Assembly: GCA_017577715.1 (NCBI GenBank)
Contig: PKRC01000002.1
Span: 62,001 to 126,000, forward strand
DNA from: Clostridia bacterium
GTDB lineage: Bacteria; Bacillota; Clostridia; Caldicoprobacterales; Caldicoprobacteraceae
Length of the DNA: 64,000 nucleotides
Reading direction: 5' to 3'
The notes under the pieces were generated by a model. That model searched no databases. It was not told where the DNA came from and was given only the letters and a program-made list of their open reading frames with translations. The position numbers and the translations under genes were made by a program. This document shows, one piece after another, positions 16,459 to 25,099 of this stretch; position 1 is the first letter of the stretch, and every line of letters starts with the position of its first letter.

Positions 16459-17718
16459 ATGAAGGTGCTGGTTGTAGGCAGCGGGGGACGTGAGCATGCG
16501 CTGGTGTGGAAGATAAGCAAAAGCCCCAGGGTGTCCAAGATTTACTGCGCTCCGGGCAATGGCGGCATATCCGATTTGGCCGAATGCGTAAACATCTCGG
16601 CCACCGATGTTGTGGGCATGGTGCGCTTTGCAAAACAAAACGGCATAGATTTGACGGTTGTAGCGCCCGATGACCCACTGGCAATGGGTATGGTAGATGC
16701 TCTGCAGGCAGAAGGCCTCAAGGCCTTTGGCCCTACCAGGGATGCTGCCATAATAGAGAGCAGCAAGGTGTTCGCCAAGCATCTGATGCGCAGATATGGT
16801 ATCCCTACTGCTGAGTACAGGGTTTTTGAGAGCTACGATAAGGCTGTTAAATACGTGGAGCAAGTTCAATATCCCGTTGTCATTAAAGCCGAGGGACTGG
16901 CCCTGGGCAAAGGCGTTATAATTGCCAGAGACTTTGATGAGGCGAGAGATGCTTTAAAGTCAATGATGGTGGATAAGGTTTTTGGGGAGGCTGGCCTGCG
17001 GGTAGTCATTGAAGAGCACTTGGCAGGCCCAGAGGTTTCGGTGCTTATCTTTACCGATGGTAAAACCATCATACCCATGGTCAGCGCCCAGGACCACAAG
17101 AGGGCATACGACGGCGATCAGGGACCCAATACAGGAGGTATGGGGGCTTTCTCGCCCAGTCGCGTATATACACCCGATATAGCCAGCGAGGTAGAAGACG
17201 GCATAATAAGGCCCACCATCAGGGCCATGGCACAGGAGGGAAGGCCCTTTAAGGGAGTGCTGTATTTCGGATTGATGCTTACCCCGCAGGGGCCCAAGGT
17301 TCTCGAGTATAACGCCAGGTTTGGGGATCCCGAGACCCAGGTGGTGCTGCCACGCCTTAAGACCGATATAGTGGATATATTTGAAGCGGTAATTGATGAA
17401 CGGCTTGATGAGATAAATGTAGAGTGGGAGGACAATGCCGCCGTCTGTGTGGTGCTGGCATCAGGAGGTTATCCAAAGTCATATAGGACGGGCTACGAGA
17501 TTTCGGGTATAGACGAAGTCTTAAAAGATCCCGATATGATGGTATTCCATGCGGGTACGAAAAAGGTCGATGGCAAATACTATACGAGTGGGGGCAGAGT
17601 TTTGGGCATAACGGCCATAGCAAAGGACCTGGATACGGCCGTACGGAAAGCCTATCAAAGCGTGGGGAAGATACATTTTGAAAATATGCATTATCGCAGG
17701 GATATAGGAAGGAAGTGA
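16459..17718 (+). CDS. purD: phosphoribosylamine-glycine ligase (GAR synthetase)
   Basis: ATP-grasp enzyme joining phosphoribosylamine and glycine. The ATG at 16459 has GAGGTGA six bases upstream and gives KVLVVGSGGREHALVWK, the family N-terminus; the frame opens nine bases earlier. About 419 residues. Landmarks are FGPTRDAAIIESSK, VIKAEGLALGKGVI, QDHKRAYDGDQGPNTGGMGA and EYNARFGDPETQ with the metal-binding residues. Last gene of the pur operon; the terminator stem begins over its stop codon. purB, purL, purQ and purS are not in this window. Confidence 0.95.
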   Translation: MKVLVVGSGGREHALVWKISKSPRVSKIYCAPGNGGISDLAECVNISATDVVGMVRFAKQNGIDLTVVAPDDPLAMGMVDALQAEGLKAFGPTRDAAIIESSKVFAKHLMRRYGIPTAEYRVFESYDKAVKYVEQVQYPVVIKAEGLALGKGVIIARDFDEARDALKSMMVDKVFGEAGLRVVIEEHLAGPEVSVLIFTDGKTIIPMVSAQDHKRAYDGDQGPNTGGMGAFSPSRVYTPDIASEVEDGIIRPTIRAMAQEGRPFKGVLYFGLMLTPQGPKVLEYNARFGDPETQVVLPRLKTDIVDIFEAVIDERLDEINVEWEDNAAVCVVLASGGYPKSYRTGYEISGIDEVLKDPDMMVFHAGTKKVDGKYYTSGGRVLGITAIAKDLDTAVRKAYQSVGKIHFENMHYRRDIGRK

Positions 17719-17750
17719 GGCGGCGTAAAGTGCCGCCTCCTTCATTTTTA
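17711..17750 (+). terminator. terminator of the purine operon
   Basis: GAGGCGGC (17717-17724) pairs with GCCGCCTC (17732-17739) around a seven-base loop, with AAG/CTT extending the stem, followed by CATTTTTATT. It overlaps the purD stop codon. Confidence 0.9.
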
Positions 17751-17846
17751 TTGATTATATTCATTGGCCTTGAATTGTGATTGAGAAAATGATTTAATGA
17801 AATTAGGTTTTACTCAGTCATGGCATAGTTTGGTGGAGGGTTATCT

Positions 17847-18377
17847 ATGGAAATCGGCTATGTTCAGGTTTATACCGGCGATGGCAAGGGCAAGACCACT
17901 GCTGCGCTGGGACAAGGCTTGAGAGCAATGGGTAGAGGCCTTAAAGTGGTGATGGTGCAGTTCCTCAAAGGTATCGAGTCGGGAGAACTGGAAGCGGTAA
18001 AGAGGCTTGAACCTCAATTTACAATCATGCGCTTTGCTGAGACCAAGAAGTTTTTCTGGCAGCTTACCGATGAGGAAAAGAGACAGCTTAAGGAGAAGAC
18101 ACGGCAGGAGATGAAGCAGCTTGAGCAGCTGTTGAAAGAAGGCTCATGCGATGTGCTGATACTCGACGAGATCATGGCTGCCATACACGGAAGGCTGGTG
18201 AGCGTTGATGAGGTTTGCCGGCTTATAGATAATAAGCCTAAGGGAATGGAGCTTATATTGACGGGGCGTAATGTCCCTCCTGAAATTGCTGACAGAGCCG
18301 ACCTTATAACCGAAATGCGCAATGTCAAACATTACATGGATAAAGGTGTACCGGCAAGAAAGGGGATAGAGTATTAG
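17847..18377 (+). CDS. cobO: cob(I)yrinic acid a,c-diamide adenosyltransferase
   Basis: CobA/CobO/BtuR-type adenosyltransferase, which makes the Co-adenosyl bond of B12 coenzyme. The 176-residue protein has the P-loop GDGKGKTTAALG at about residue 12, VMVQFLKG at about 35, the LILDEIMAAIHGRLV segment around 110 and ILTGRNVPPEIADRADLITEM around 140. The ATG is preceded by TGGTGGAGGGTTATCT. It stands alone between the purine terminator and the GH3 gene. Corrinoid use in this organism is also hinted at by the URO-D-family and MetH-activation proteins further on. Confidence 0.92.
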   Translation: MEIGYVQVYTGDGKGKTTAALGQGLRAMGRGLKVVMVQFLKGIESGELEAVKRLEPQFTIMRFAETKKFFWQLTDEEKRQLKEKTRQEMKQLEQLLKEGSCDVLILDEIMAAIHGRLVSVDEVCRLIDNKPKGMELILTGRNVPPEIADRADLITEMRNVKHYMDKGVPARKGIEY

Positions 18378-18557
18378 GGATTGTCAAAGTCACATTATTG
18401 TTGCGGGAATATATATTTCCCGGTCAAGACGGGTTAAAATTGCTTAATAGGATTTTGGATCGTCAGGAAAATATTTTCGTTTCTAAATTCAATTGGTATT
18501 CAAAAGAATATTTAAAAATATAAAATTTATCAGACGAAAAATTAAGGGGGGAATCTT

Positions 18558-20834
18558 ATGGAAAGGGATATCAAAAAGCTCATTTCGCAGATGACTTTAG
18601 AGGAAAAGGCGAGCTTGTGCTCGGGGTTAGACCTTTGGCATCTAAAGGGCGTTGAGCGCCTAGGGATTCCATCTATCATGGTAAGCGATGGGCCCCATGG
18701 GCTCAGAAAACAAAACGCAGAGCATATTGAGCTTAAGACCAGCGTTCCGGCGACCTGCTTCCCCACAGCAGTGGGTTTGGCAAGCTCATGGAATCGAGAA
18801 CTTGTTGAGAAAGTGGGTGCAGCCATAGGTGAGGAATGCCAAGCCGAAGGCGTGTCGGTTTTGCTTGGGCCGGGAGCTAATATTAAGCGTTCGCCGCTGT
18901 GTGGCAGAAACTTCGAATATTTTTCGGAGGACCCATATCTGTCTTCCGAGATGGCGGCAAGCCATATAAAGGGGGTGCAGAGCCAGGGGGTCGGAACATC
19001 CCTTAAGCACTTTGCTGCTAACAACCAGGAGCACCGCAGGATGAGCGTGGATGCCGTAATAGATGAAAGGACGTTGAGGGAGATATACCTGGCCAGCTTT
19101 GAAGGCGCCGTAAAGAAGGGCAAGCCCTGGACGGTCATGTGTTCGTATAACAGGGTAAATGGGGAATATGCCTCAGAAAACAAGTATTTGCTTACCGATA
19201 TCTTGAGGGACGAATGGGGTTTTGATGGTGTTGTGGTATCCGACTGGGGTGCTGTCAACGAGAGGGTTAAGGCTTTGGAGGCAGGATTGGACCTTGAGAT
19301 GCCTTCAAGCTTTGGAATCAGAGATCAACAGATAGTGCAGGCGGTAAAGGAAGGCAAACTTTCGGAAGAAGTTCTTGACAGGGCGGTTGAGAGGATACTG
19401 AATCTGATCTTCAAAGCGGTGGATGGCAGGAAAGAGAATGCTACATATGACAAAGAAGCACACCATCAATTGGCCAGGGAAGTGGCAAGAGAATGCATGG
19501 TGCTTCTCAAGAACGAGGACAAGATACTCCCGTTAAAGAGGCAGGGTACCATTGCGGTAATAGGCGAGTTTGCGAGGAAGCCCAGGTATCAGGGAGGAGG
19601 AAGTTCCCATGTAAATCCCACCAAGCTGGACGATATATACGAGGAGATTAAAAAATCAGCTGGGAATAGCGTCAACGTATTATACGCTAAAGGTTACAGC
19701 CTTGATAAGGATGAGGTGGATGAAGGCCTTTTGGAAGAAGCAAAGCAGGTGGCAATGAATGCCGACGTTGCCGTTATATTTGCGGGGCTTCCTGAACATT
19801 ACGAATCAGAAGGCTATGACAGGCAGCATATGAGAATGCCTGAGAGCCACTGTGCCCTTATCGAAGGGGTGGCGGAGGTTCAGCCCAATGTGGTGGTGGT
19901 ATTGAGCAACGGTTCTCCCGTGGAGATGCCCTGGATTGATAAGGTAAAGGGCTTGCTTGAGGCTTACTTAGGAGGGCAGGCGCTGGGAGGAGCCATTGCA
20001 GACCTATTGTTTGGCGATGCCAATCCGAGCGGCAGGCTGGCCGAGACATTCCCGAAGAAGCTGAGCGACAATCCCTCTTATTTGAACTTCCCTGGAGAAG
20101 GGGACAGGGTGGAATACAGGGAAGGCATATTTGTGGGGTATAGGTATTATGACAAGAAGGGCATAGAGCCGCTGTTCCCCTTTGGGTATGGATTGAGTTA
20201 CACCACCTTTGAGTACAGCGATCTTAATATAAGCAAGAAGGAGATACTGGATACCGAGACGGTGACGGTCAGCGTGAAGGTTAAGAATACGGGCGACAGA
20301 GCGGGTAAAGAGGTTGTGCAACTGTATGTGAGGGATGTTGAGAGCTCTGTTATAAGGCCGGAGAAGGAGCTTAAAGGATTCGAAAAGGTGGAACTTCAGC
20401 CCGGTGAGGAGAAGGTGGTCACGTTTGAGCTTGATAAGAGAGCGTTTGCGTATTATAACGTTGATATAAAGGACTGGCATGTGGAGAGCGGTGAATTTGA
20501 AATCATGATAGGCAAGTCATCGAGGGACATAGTGTTGAAAGACAGGATATTCGTAAGGTCAACAGTTGCTGTCAAGAAGCCGGTGCATAGGAATACGCTG
20601 GTAGGGGAGTTGCTTTTGGATCCAGTGCTGGCTCCTGTATTTAAAGAATTTTTAACCAAAGCAGGTCAAGGTAGCCCCATGTTTTCAGCGACTCAAGATC
20701 AGGATGCGATGTTAATGGCAATGATGAAATACACGCCGCTTCGTGCTTTGGTGAATTTTGGAGGAGGAAAATTTACCGAGGAGATGCTGGATGGGTTAAT
20801 TCAGAAGCTAAATGAAAAGCTTAACCAGCAATGA
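18558..20834 (+). CDS. GH3 beta-glucosidase (thermostable BglB type)
   Basis: Cytoplasmic exo-acting glycoside hydrolase of family 3, probably cleaving cello-oligosaccharides or aryl beta-glucosides; related enzymes also act on xylosides. 758 residues, no signal peptide. The N-terminal TIM-barrel domain has VSDGPHGLRKQ, LGPGANIKRSPLCGRNFEYF, KHFAANNQE and GVVVSDWGAV, in which the Asp is the nucleophile. It is followed by the alpha/beta sandwich (GGGSSHVNP) and a C-terminal fibronectin-III-like domain (VKVKNTGDRAGKEVVQLYV). The ATG follows AAGGGGGG. It is a single-gene unit with its own terminator shared with the convergent dapB. Confidence 0.95.
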   Translation: MERDIKKLISQMTLEEKASLCSGLDLWHLKGVERLGIPSIMVSDGPHGLRKQNAEHIELKTSVPATCFPTAVGLASSWNRELVEKVGAAIGEECQAEGVSVLLGPGANIKRSPLCGRNFEYFSEDPYLSSEMAASHIKGVQSQGVGTSLKHFAANNQEHRRMSVDAVIDERTLREIYLASFEGAVKKGKPWTVMCSYNRVNGEYASENKYLLTDILRDEWGFDGVVVSDWGAVNERVKALEAGLDLEMPSSFGIRDQQIVQAVKEGKLSEEVLDRAVERILNLIFKAVDGRKENATYDKEAHHQLAREVARECMVLLKNEDKILPLKRQGTIAVIGEFARKPRYQGGGSSHVNPTKLDDIYEEIKKSAGNSVNVLYAKGYSLDKDEVDEGLLEEAKQVAMNADVAVIFAGLPEHYESEGYDRQHMRMPESHCALIEGVAEVQPNVVVVLSNGSPVEMPWIDKVKGLLEAYLGGQALGGAIADLLFGDANPSGRLAETFPKKLSDNPSYLNFPGEGDRVEYREGIFVGYRYYDKKGIEPLFPFGYGLSYTTFEYSDLNISKKEILDTETVTVSVKVKNTGDRAGKEVVQLYVRDVESSVIRPEKELKGFEKVELQPGEEKVVTFELDKRAFAYYNVDIKDWHVESGEFEIMIGKSSRDIVLKDRIFVRSTVAVKKPVHRNTLVGELLLDPVLAPVFKEFLTKAGQGSPMFSATQDQDAMLMAMMKYTPLRALVNFGGGKFTEEMLDGLIQKLNEKLNQQ

Positions 20835-20836
20835 AG

Positions 20837-20888
20837 TTAAAGGCCAATACTTCCCACCACAAGGCAGGGAGTATTGGCCTTTAAAAAT
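20837..20888 (+). terminator. bidirectional terminator between GH3 gene and dapB
   Basis: Fifteen-base perfect arms, TTAAAGGCCAATACT (20837-20851) and complement (20870-20884), followed by AAATTT. The outer A/T ends give U tracts in both directions, serving the convergent genes. Confidence 0.9.
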
Positions 20889-20892
20889 TTCC

Positions 20893-22119
20893 TTACAGCT
20901 CAAACGCTTCCATAAGCGCTTCAAGAGCCTTCCTTTCATCCAATGGGTGGATGATATAGGATATTTTGGTTTCGGAAGTGGTTATGGCCATGATCCTTAT
21001 ATTTTGCTGAGCCATTAAGCTGAACACCTTAGAGGCTATGCCTGGCTGTTGTGCCATTCCTGACCCTTCTACCGAGAGCTTTACTATATCCTCGTAGGCG
21101 TTTAGGTTTATAGAGGGGAATAAGGTCTTTAAGCCATTGATCGCCTCCATGGCCTTTTTAAGGTCCTTGCGCGGAAGGGTAAAGGATATGTTGACTTTCC
21201 CATTCACCGGTGTAGTTTGGCTGATTAGATCTATGTTTATGTTGTGCTGTGCTATGCTTTCCAGTATTTGAGCAATGGCTGTCGTGCTATCGGGTATGCT
21301 GTTTATCGTTATTAGAGCTTGTTGATTGTCGGAATAGATGTTTGTAACTGCAGCCTGCTCGTTTAGCATATCCTTCATCCCATACAGGCCAGGAGCTTTC
21401 TTGGTTATGTATTTACAAGCGTGTAGTGCACCCAGCGCGAATATCTGCCGGGAATAGGCGGTGTGAGTAATCTCCAGTACTTCGTCGTTGCCTGCAAACA
21501 CTACCGTATGCTGGCCCGGTATGGTGCCGCCCCTGACAGCGTGTATGCCTATTTCCGACTTTGAGCGCCTTTGATTTTTGGAGTGCCTCCCAAAGATATA
21601 GTCTTTTGAATTGAGCAGTACCTCGTTTATAGCGTCGGCCAGGACATACGCCGTACCGCTAGGCGCATCGACTTTTTGGTTGTGGTGCTTTTCGATGATC
21701 TCTATGTCGAATTCGTTGCCCAGGGCGGCTGCCGCCTTTTGTACCAGTTCCAGCATGACGTTTACTCCTAGAGACATATTGGCCGACCTGAAAATTGGAA
21801 TTGTACGGGAAGCCTGCTCGATGAGCTTTATATCATCCTGTGAAAAGCCGGTGGTTGCAATGACTAGGGCTATTTTACGCTCTTTTGCAAAGGCCAGCAG
21901 GTCAGGAAGGGCGGCGGGATTGGAAAAATCTACAATCACATCGGCCTGTTCATTGCATTGGCTTAAAGAGCCGTAAGTGGGGAAGGGATTTTGTTTGATT
22001 TCGGGGAATTTATCTACGCCGGCTACTACCTGTATGTCAGGAAGGGCGGCTGCAACCGATGCAACCGTCTGGCCCATTTTCCCATTGCAACCATGAATAA
22101 TGATTCTTATCGTCGGCAT
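20893..22119 (-). CDS. dapB: 4-hydroxy-tetrahydrodipicolinate reductase fused to a tandem ACT domain
   Basis: Residues 1 to about 254 are a complete DapB: dinucleotide loop GCNGKMGQ (10-17), DFSNPAA (64), ATTGFSQDD (88) and the catalytic signature EKHHNQKVDAPSGTA (143-157). Residues about 257-408 have nothing to do with DapB but read like the paired ACT domains at the C-terminus of aspartokinase: ALITINSIPDSTTAIAQILE, ISFTLPRKDLKKAM, then VEGSGMAQQPGIASKVFSLM, TTSETKISYII and the ending ALMEAFEL. DapB alone is about 250-270 residues, so this is an unusual 408-residue fusion. No frameshift or internal stop separates the halves. It is last in the asd-dapA-dapB operon. Feedback control by lysine or threonine through the ACT pair is inference. 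Confidence 0.93.
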   Translation of the reverse strand: MPTIRIIIHGCNGKMGQTVASVAAALPDIQVVAGVDKFPEIKQNPFPTYGSLSQCNEQADVIVDFSNPAALPDLLAFAKERKIALVIATTGFSQDDIKLIEQASRTIPIFRSANMSLGVNVMLELVQKAAAALGNEFDIEIIEKHHNQKVDAPSGTAYVLADAINEVLLNSKDYIFGRHSKNQRRSKSEIGIHAVRGGTIPGQHTVVFAGNDEVLEITHTAYSRQIFALGALHACKYITKKAPGLYGMKDMLNEQAAVTNIYSDNQQALITINSIPDSTTAIAQILESIAQHNINIDLISQTTPVNGKVNISFTLPRKDLKKAMEAINGLKTLFPSINLNAYEDIVKLSVEGSGMAQQPGIASKVFSLMAQQNIRIMAITTSETKISYIIHPLDERKALEALMEAFEL

Positions 22120-22307
22120 GTTTTCACTCCGTTTCTTCAGTCAAGGTTATTTTTTTAGGTGGGATTTTTTAATATTTAAATATTCGACGTTTCGTATTGT
22201 TAAACACACAGTCCAATCAGCAGTCGATAAAACAGTAAACCGTTGGCACGTTCGTTGGAACTTCATGTAAATGATTTGGTTCTGGCTGCATAATTGCCAG
22301 TTTAAAG

Positions 22308-23195
22308 CTATTGTTGTATCTTAAGGCCGTATTCCAGCATTCTCTTTTTGAGTATTTCTAAGTTTTGCTCCGACATATCGGTAAGAGGCAATCTGAGCTT
22401 ACCGACATTCATCCCCATGAGGTTCAAAGCCGTCTTTACCGGTATGGGGTTGACCTCCAAAAACAGGGCTTCGATTAAAGGATTCAGCTTAAATTGAAGC
22501 TTTCTGCTTCCTTCAATATCTCCGTTTAGGAATTTTGCCACCATTTCATGGGTATCTCGTGGAGCGATGTTGGCCACTACCGATATGACACCTTTTCCTC
22601 CCAAGGCCAGTATGGGGACCACTATGTTGTCATCACCAGAGTATATATCTATCCTGTCGCCGCAAAGCCTGGCCATTTCGGTTACCTGGGCTATATTGCC
22701 GCTGGCTTCCTTTATGCCCACTATGTTGTCTATCCTGGAAAGCTCTTTTAACGTAGATGGAGCTACGTTGAGGCCCGTTCTGCTGGGCACGTTGTAGATT
22801 ATGATGGGGATGTGGACGGTATCGGCTATGGCTGCATAGTGCTGTATGAGGCCCTTTTGCGTGGTCTTGTTGTAGTAGGGGGTTACGATGAGCAGCGCAT
22901 CGGCACCCAATCGCTCGGCTTCCTTTGAGTCCTCGATTACAGCGGCGGTGTTGTAGCCACCCGTTCCGGCTATGACCGGAACTCTCTTTGCCACTTTTTC
23001 AACGGTAAAGCCTATGACTGAATACCTCTCCTCCCTGGTCATGGTAGGAGGCTCTCCGGTAGTACCGCATACCAGTATGGCATCGGTGCCTCCATTAATT
23101 TGAAACTCTATGAGGTTGGCCAAGGATTCAAAGTTGATGCCGTTATCTGTAAAGGGGGTAACCAGGGCAACGCACGACCCGGTGAATACGCTCAT
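22308..23195 (-). CDS. dapA: 4-hydroxy-tetrahydrodipicolinate synthase
   Basis: Condenses pyruvate with aspartate semialdehyde, the entry step of the lysine/DAP branch. 295 residues, standard TIM barrel. GTTGEPPTM is the hydroxypyruvate loop, Tyr134 lies in IYNVPSRTG and the Schiff-base Lys is about residue 162 in GIKEASGNI. The ATG at 23195 follows GGGAGTGATCAATA. It is 45 bases downstream of asd, and the 188-base gap to dapB holds no terminator that I can see. Confidence 0.96.
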   Translation of the reverse strand: MSVFTGSCVALVTPFTDNGINFESLANLIEFQINGGTDAILVCGTTGEPPTMTREERYSVIGFTVEKVAKRVPVIAGTGGYNTAAVIEDSKEAERLGADALLIVTPYYNKTTQKGLIQHYAAIADTVHIPIIIYNVPSRTGLNVAPSTLKELSRIDNIVGIKEASGNIAQVTEMARLCGDRIDIYSGDDNIVVPILALGGKGVISVVANIAPRDTHEMVAKFLNGDIEGSRKLQFKLNPLIEALFLEVNPIPVKTALNLMGMNVGKLRLPLTDMSEQNLEILKKRMLEYGLKIQQ

Positions 23196-23240
23196 TATTG
23201 ATCACTCCCTGATATCTTTGATTTAATTTGGCCAGCAGTT

Positions 23241-24260
23241 CTATCGGGCAAGTTGACCGCTTTCCCAGTATTCGATAAGCTTTTGCGCTATTTGTACGGC
23301 GTTGGTAGCCGCACCCTTTCTTATGTTATCCGCTACCACCCATAAGTTTACGCCGCTTTTTACGCTTTCATCCCTTCTTATGCGCCCCACGAATACTTCA
23401 TCCTTGTTTTCTGCGTGAATGGGCATTGGATAGATGTTATTCTGGGGGTCATCGAGCACTACAACGCCAGGTGCATTTGCGAGGACTTCCTTAAGCTCGT
23501 TTAAATCAAAGTCCTTTTCAAACTCCACATTTATGGACTCGCTATGGCCATAGAACACCGGCACGCGTACAGTCGTTGCGGTGATCCTTAAGCTATAATC
23601 CCCCAAGATCTTTTTGGTCTCATTGATCATCTTCATCTCTTCTTTAGTATAGCCATTATCCAGGAATACGTCTATGTGGGGGATGCAGTTGGCAAATATG
23701 GGGTGTGGGAACTTCTGCAGAGTCTTTTCTCCGCGTATCCCGTTTTGCAGGTCCATATAGCCTCCCATGCCCGCACCCGACACTGCCTGATATGTGGAAT
23801 ATACGATCCTCTTTATTTTGTACCGGTCGTGCAGCGGCTTGAGCACCACCACAGCCTGGATGGTGGAACAATTGGGGTTGGCGATTATCCCTTTGTGCTT
23901 GAGTATTTCCTGTGGGTTGACTTCGGGCACCACCAACGGTACACCCTCTTCCATTCTCCAGGCGCTGCTGTTGTCGATGACCACGGCACCATTAGACGCG
24001 GCTATTGGTGCGAACTTTTTGCTGACGGTTGCACCGGCTGAAAACAGCGCTATATCGATGCCTTTGCTGTCAAAACTGGTCTCGGTCAGCTGCTGTACTA
24101 CGTGGTCCTCTCCCATAAACCTTATTTTTGTTCCTGCCGAACGCTCAGAAGCAAATAGATAACAATTGGCTATGGGAAACTTTCTCTCCTCTAAAACTTC
24201 CAAAAACTTGCGCCCTACCATGCCGGTTGCTCCGACAATGGCTATGTTGTACTTTTGCAT
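23241..24260 (-). CDS. asd: aspartate-semialdehyde dehydrogenase
   Basis: Reduces aspartyl phosphate to the semialdehyde shared by lysine, threonine and methionine synthesis. I place the start at ATG 24260, giving QKYNIAIVGATGMVGRKF; TGAGGAGGAG lies just upstream, and the frame opens a further 33 bases. About 339 residues. The catalytic Cys is in IANPNCSTIQ, and the substrate-binding Arg and His are in the RITATTVRVPVFYGHS region. First gene of the operon controlled by the lysine riboswitch about 140 bases upstream. Confidence 0.95.
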   Translation of the reverse strand: MQKYNIAIVGATGMVGRKFLEVLEERKFPIANCYLFASERSAGTKIRFMGEDHVVQQLTETSFDSKGIDIALFSAGATVSKKFAPIAASNGAVVIDNSSAWRMEEGVPLVVPEVNPQEILKHKGIIANPNCSTIQAVVVLKPLHDRYKIKRIVYSTYQAVSGAGMGGYMDLQNGIRGEKTLQKFPHPIFANCIPHIDVFLDNGYTKEEMKMINETKKILGDYSLRITATTVRVPVFYGHSESINVEFEKDFDLNELKEVLANAPGVVVLDDPQNNIYPMPIHAENKDEVFVGRIRRDESVKSGVNLWVVADNIRKGAATNAVQIAQKLIEYWESGQLAR

Positions 24261-24392
24261 GGCTTTCTCCTCCTCACATTTTATGAGATGCATAATTTTT
24301 GTCCTTTTATCTTGCAGAGTTTACCTCATTATCCATCATATGTCGTTACAGGTTATGGTGCCTCATTAAATTCCGCCTTATATAGATAATCA

Positions 24393-24426
24393 CGAATAAA
24401 GCGGCTGATGGATGACCAGCCGCTTT
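24393..24426 (-). terminator. riboswitch expression-platform terminator
   Basis: On the minus strand AAAGCGGCTG and CAGCCGCTTT (arms 24417-24426 and 24398-24407) enclose nine bases and are followed by ATTCG. It lies between the lysine aptamer and asd, the position expected for lysine-induced transcription termination. Confidence 0.8.
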
Positions 24427-24486
24427 CGTATCACAATTACAATCTTTTTGCAGATGAGTTAAACCCTGCAAAACCCTTGCGATTCG

Positions 24487-24670
24487 AAAGCAGTTAGCGC
24501 TCCATCATTGGTTCCCAATGATGACAGTCCCAGGGCTCTTAACCCAGGGCCCAGGAGGTGGATGACGGGGACATACCACATCCTTCGGCACCTTCCCCTT
24601 TGGGCAGCCTTAATCGAACCCCGTATTCTCCAGCTGCTTACTCTTGAAAGGTGCGCCTCTAAACTGCTTT
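24487..24670 (-). promoter_or_regulatory. lysine riboswitch (L box) of the asd-dapA-dapB operon
   Basis: Read on the minus strand, the P1 helix is AAAGCAGTT (24670-24662) with AACTGCTTT (24495-24487). Inside it are the conserved L-box elements in order: AGAGGCGC, the loop-E-like AAGAGTA, GGGGAAGGTGCCGAAGG, GGACTGTCATC and TGGAGCGCTA. Lysine binding is expected to favour the terminator at 24393-24426 and switch off the operon. No aspartokinase gene is present nearby. Confidence 0.93.
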
Positions 24671-24690
24671 GCATATATTCGTTTTTTTAA

Positions 24691-24720
24691 ATCATATCAT
24701 TTTAAGACCATGGATGTCAA
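24691..24720 (-). promoter_or_regulatory. promoter of the lysine operon
   Basis: Minus strand: TTGACA (24720-24715), 18 bases, TATGAT (24696-24691). The predicted transcript would begin just before the L-box P1 helix. Confidence 0.8.
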
Positions 24721-24835
24721 ACGTTTTTTGAGTTTTTCAGACCTGATGAGTTAAGATGGTTCATTGTTAAATTAAGTTAACACTCCCAAACAAAAATGCT
24801 CGGCAAGGCTCCACTACAAAATATAAAAAGGAATG

Positions 24836-24867
24836 ATAGCAGTAGCAAAGCTACTGCTATTTTGTTG
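24836..24867 (+). terminator. orphan terminator-like hairpin
   Basis: ATAGCAGTAGC, AAA, GCTACTGCTAT (24836-24860), then TTTTGTTG. It lies in the gap between the divergent lysine operon and the alcohol dehydrogenase gene. No gene is found upstream of it on the plus strand; the rest of 24721-25099 holds nothing else that I recognise. Confidence 0.6.
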
Positions 24868-25045
24868 TGGCTTAAGTTTTTGCAATTTTGGTTGCTAGAA
24901 TTTACAAAATGCTTTCCCATACTTCTTGATTTTTCCATACATATATGCTAGGATAAATTTAAAAATGTGAGGGCGTTTAGTTATCCGCGAAAATGGGCAT
25001 AACTTGAGTGCCAAATTTCTCATTAAATGTTCACATCAATAGGCG

Positions 25046-25051
25046 TATAAT
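25046..25051 (+). promoter_or_regulatory. -10 box of the alcohol dehydrogenase gene
   Basis: A perfect TATAAT lies 49 bases before the start codon. The hexamer 17 bases upstream (TTAAAT) is a poor -35, so the promoter may need an activator. Confidence 0.35.
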
Positions 25052-25099
25052 GTTTCACATATTTAATTAACTAAAATTGGGAATAGGAGGAAGATTATT

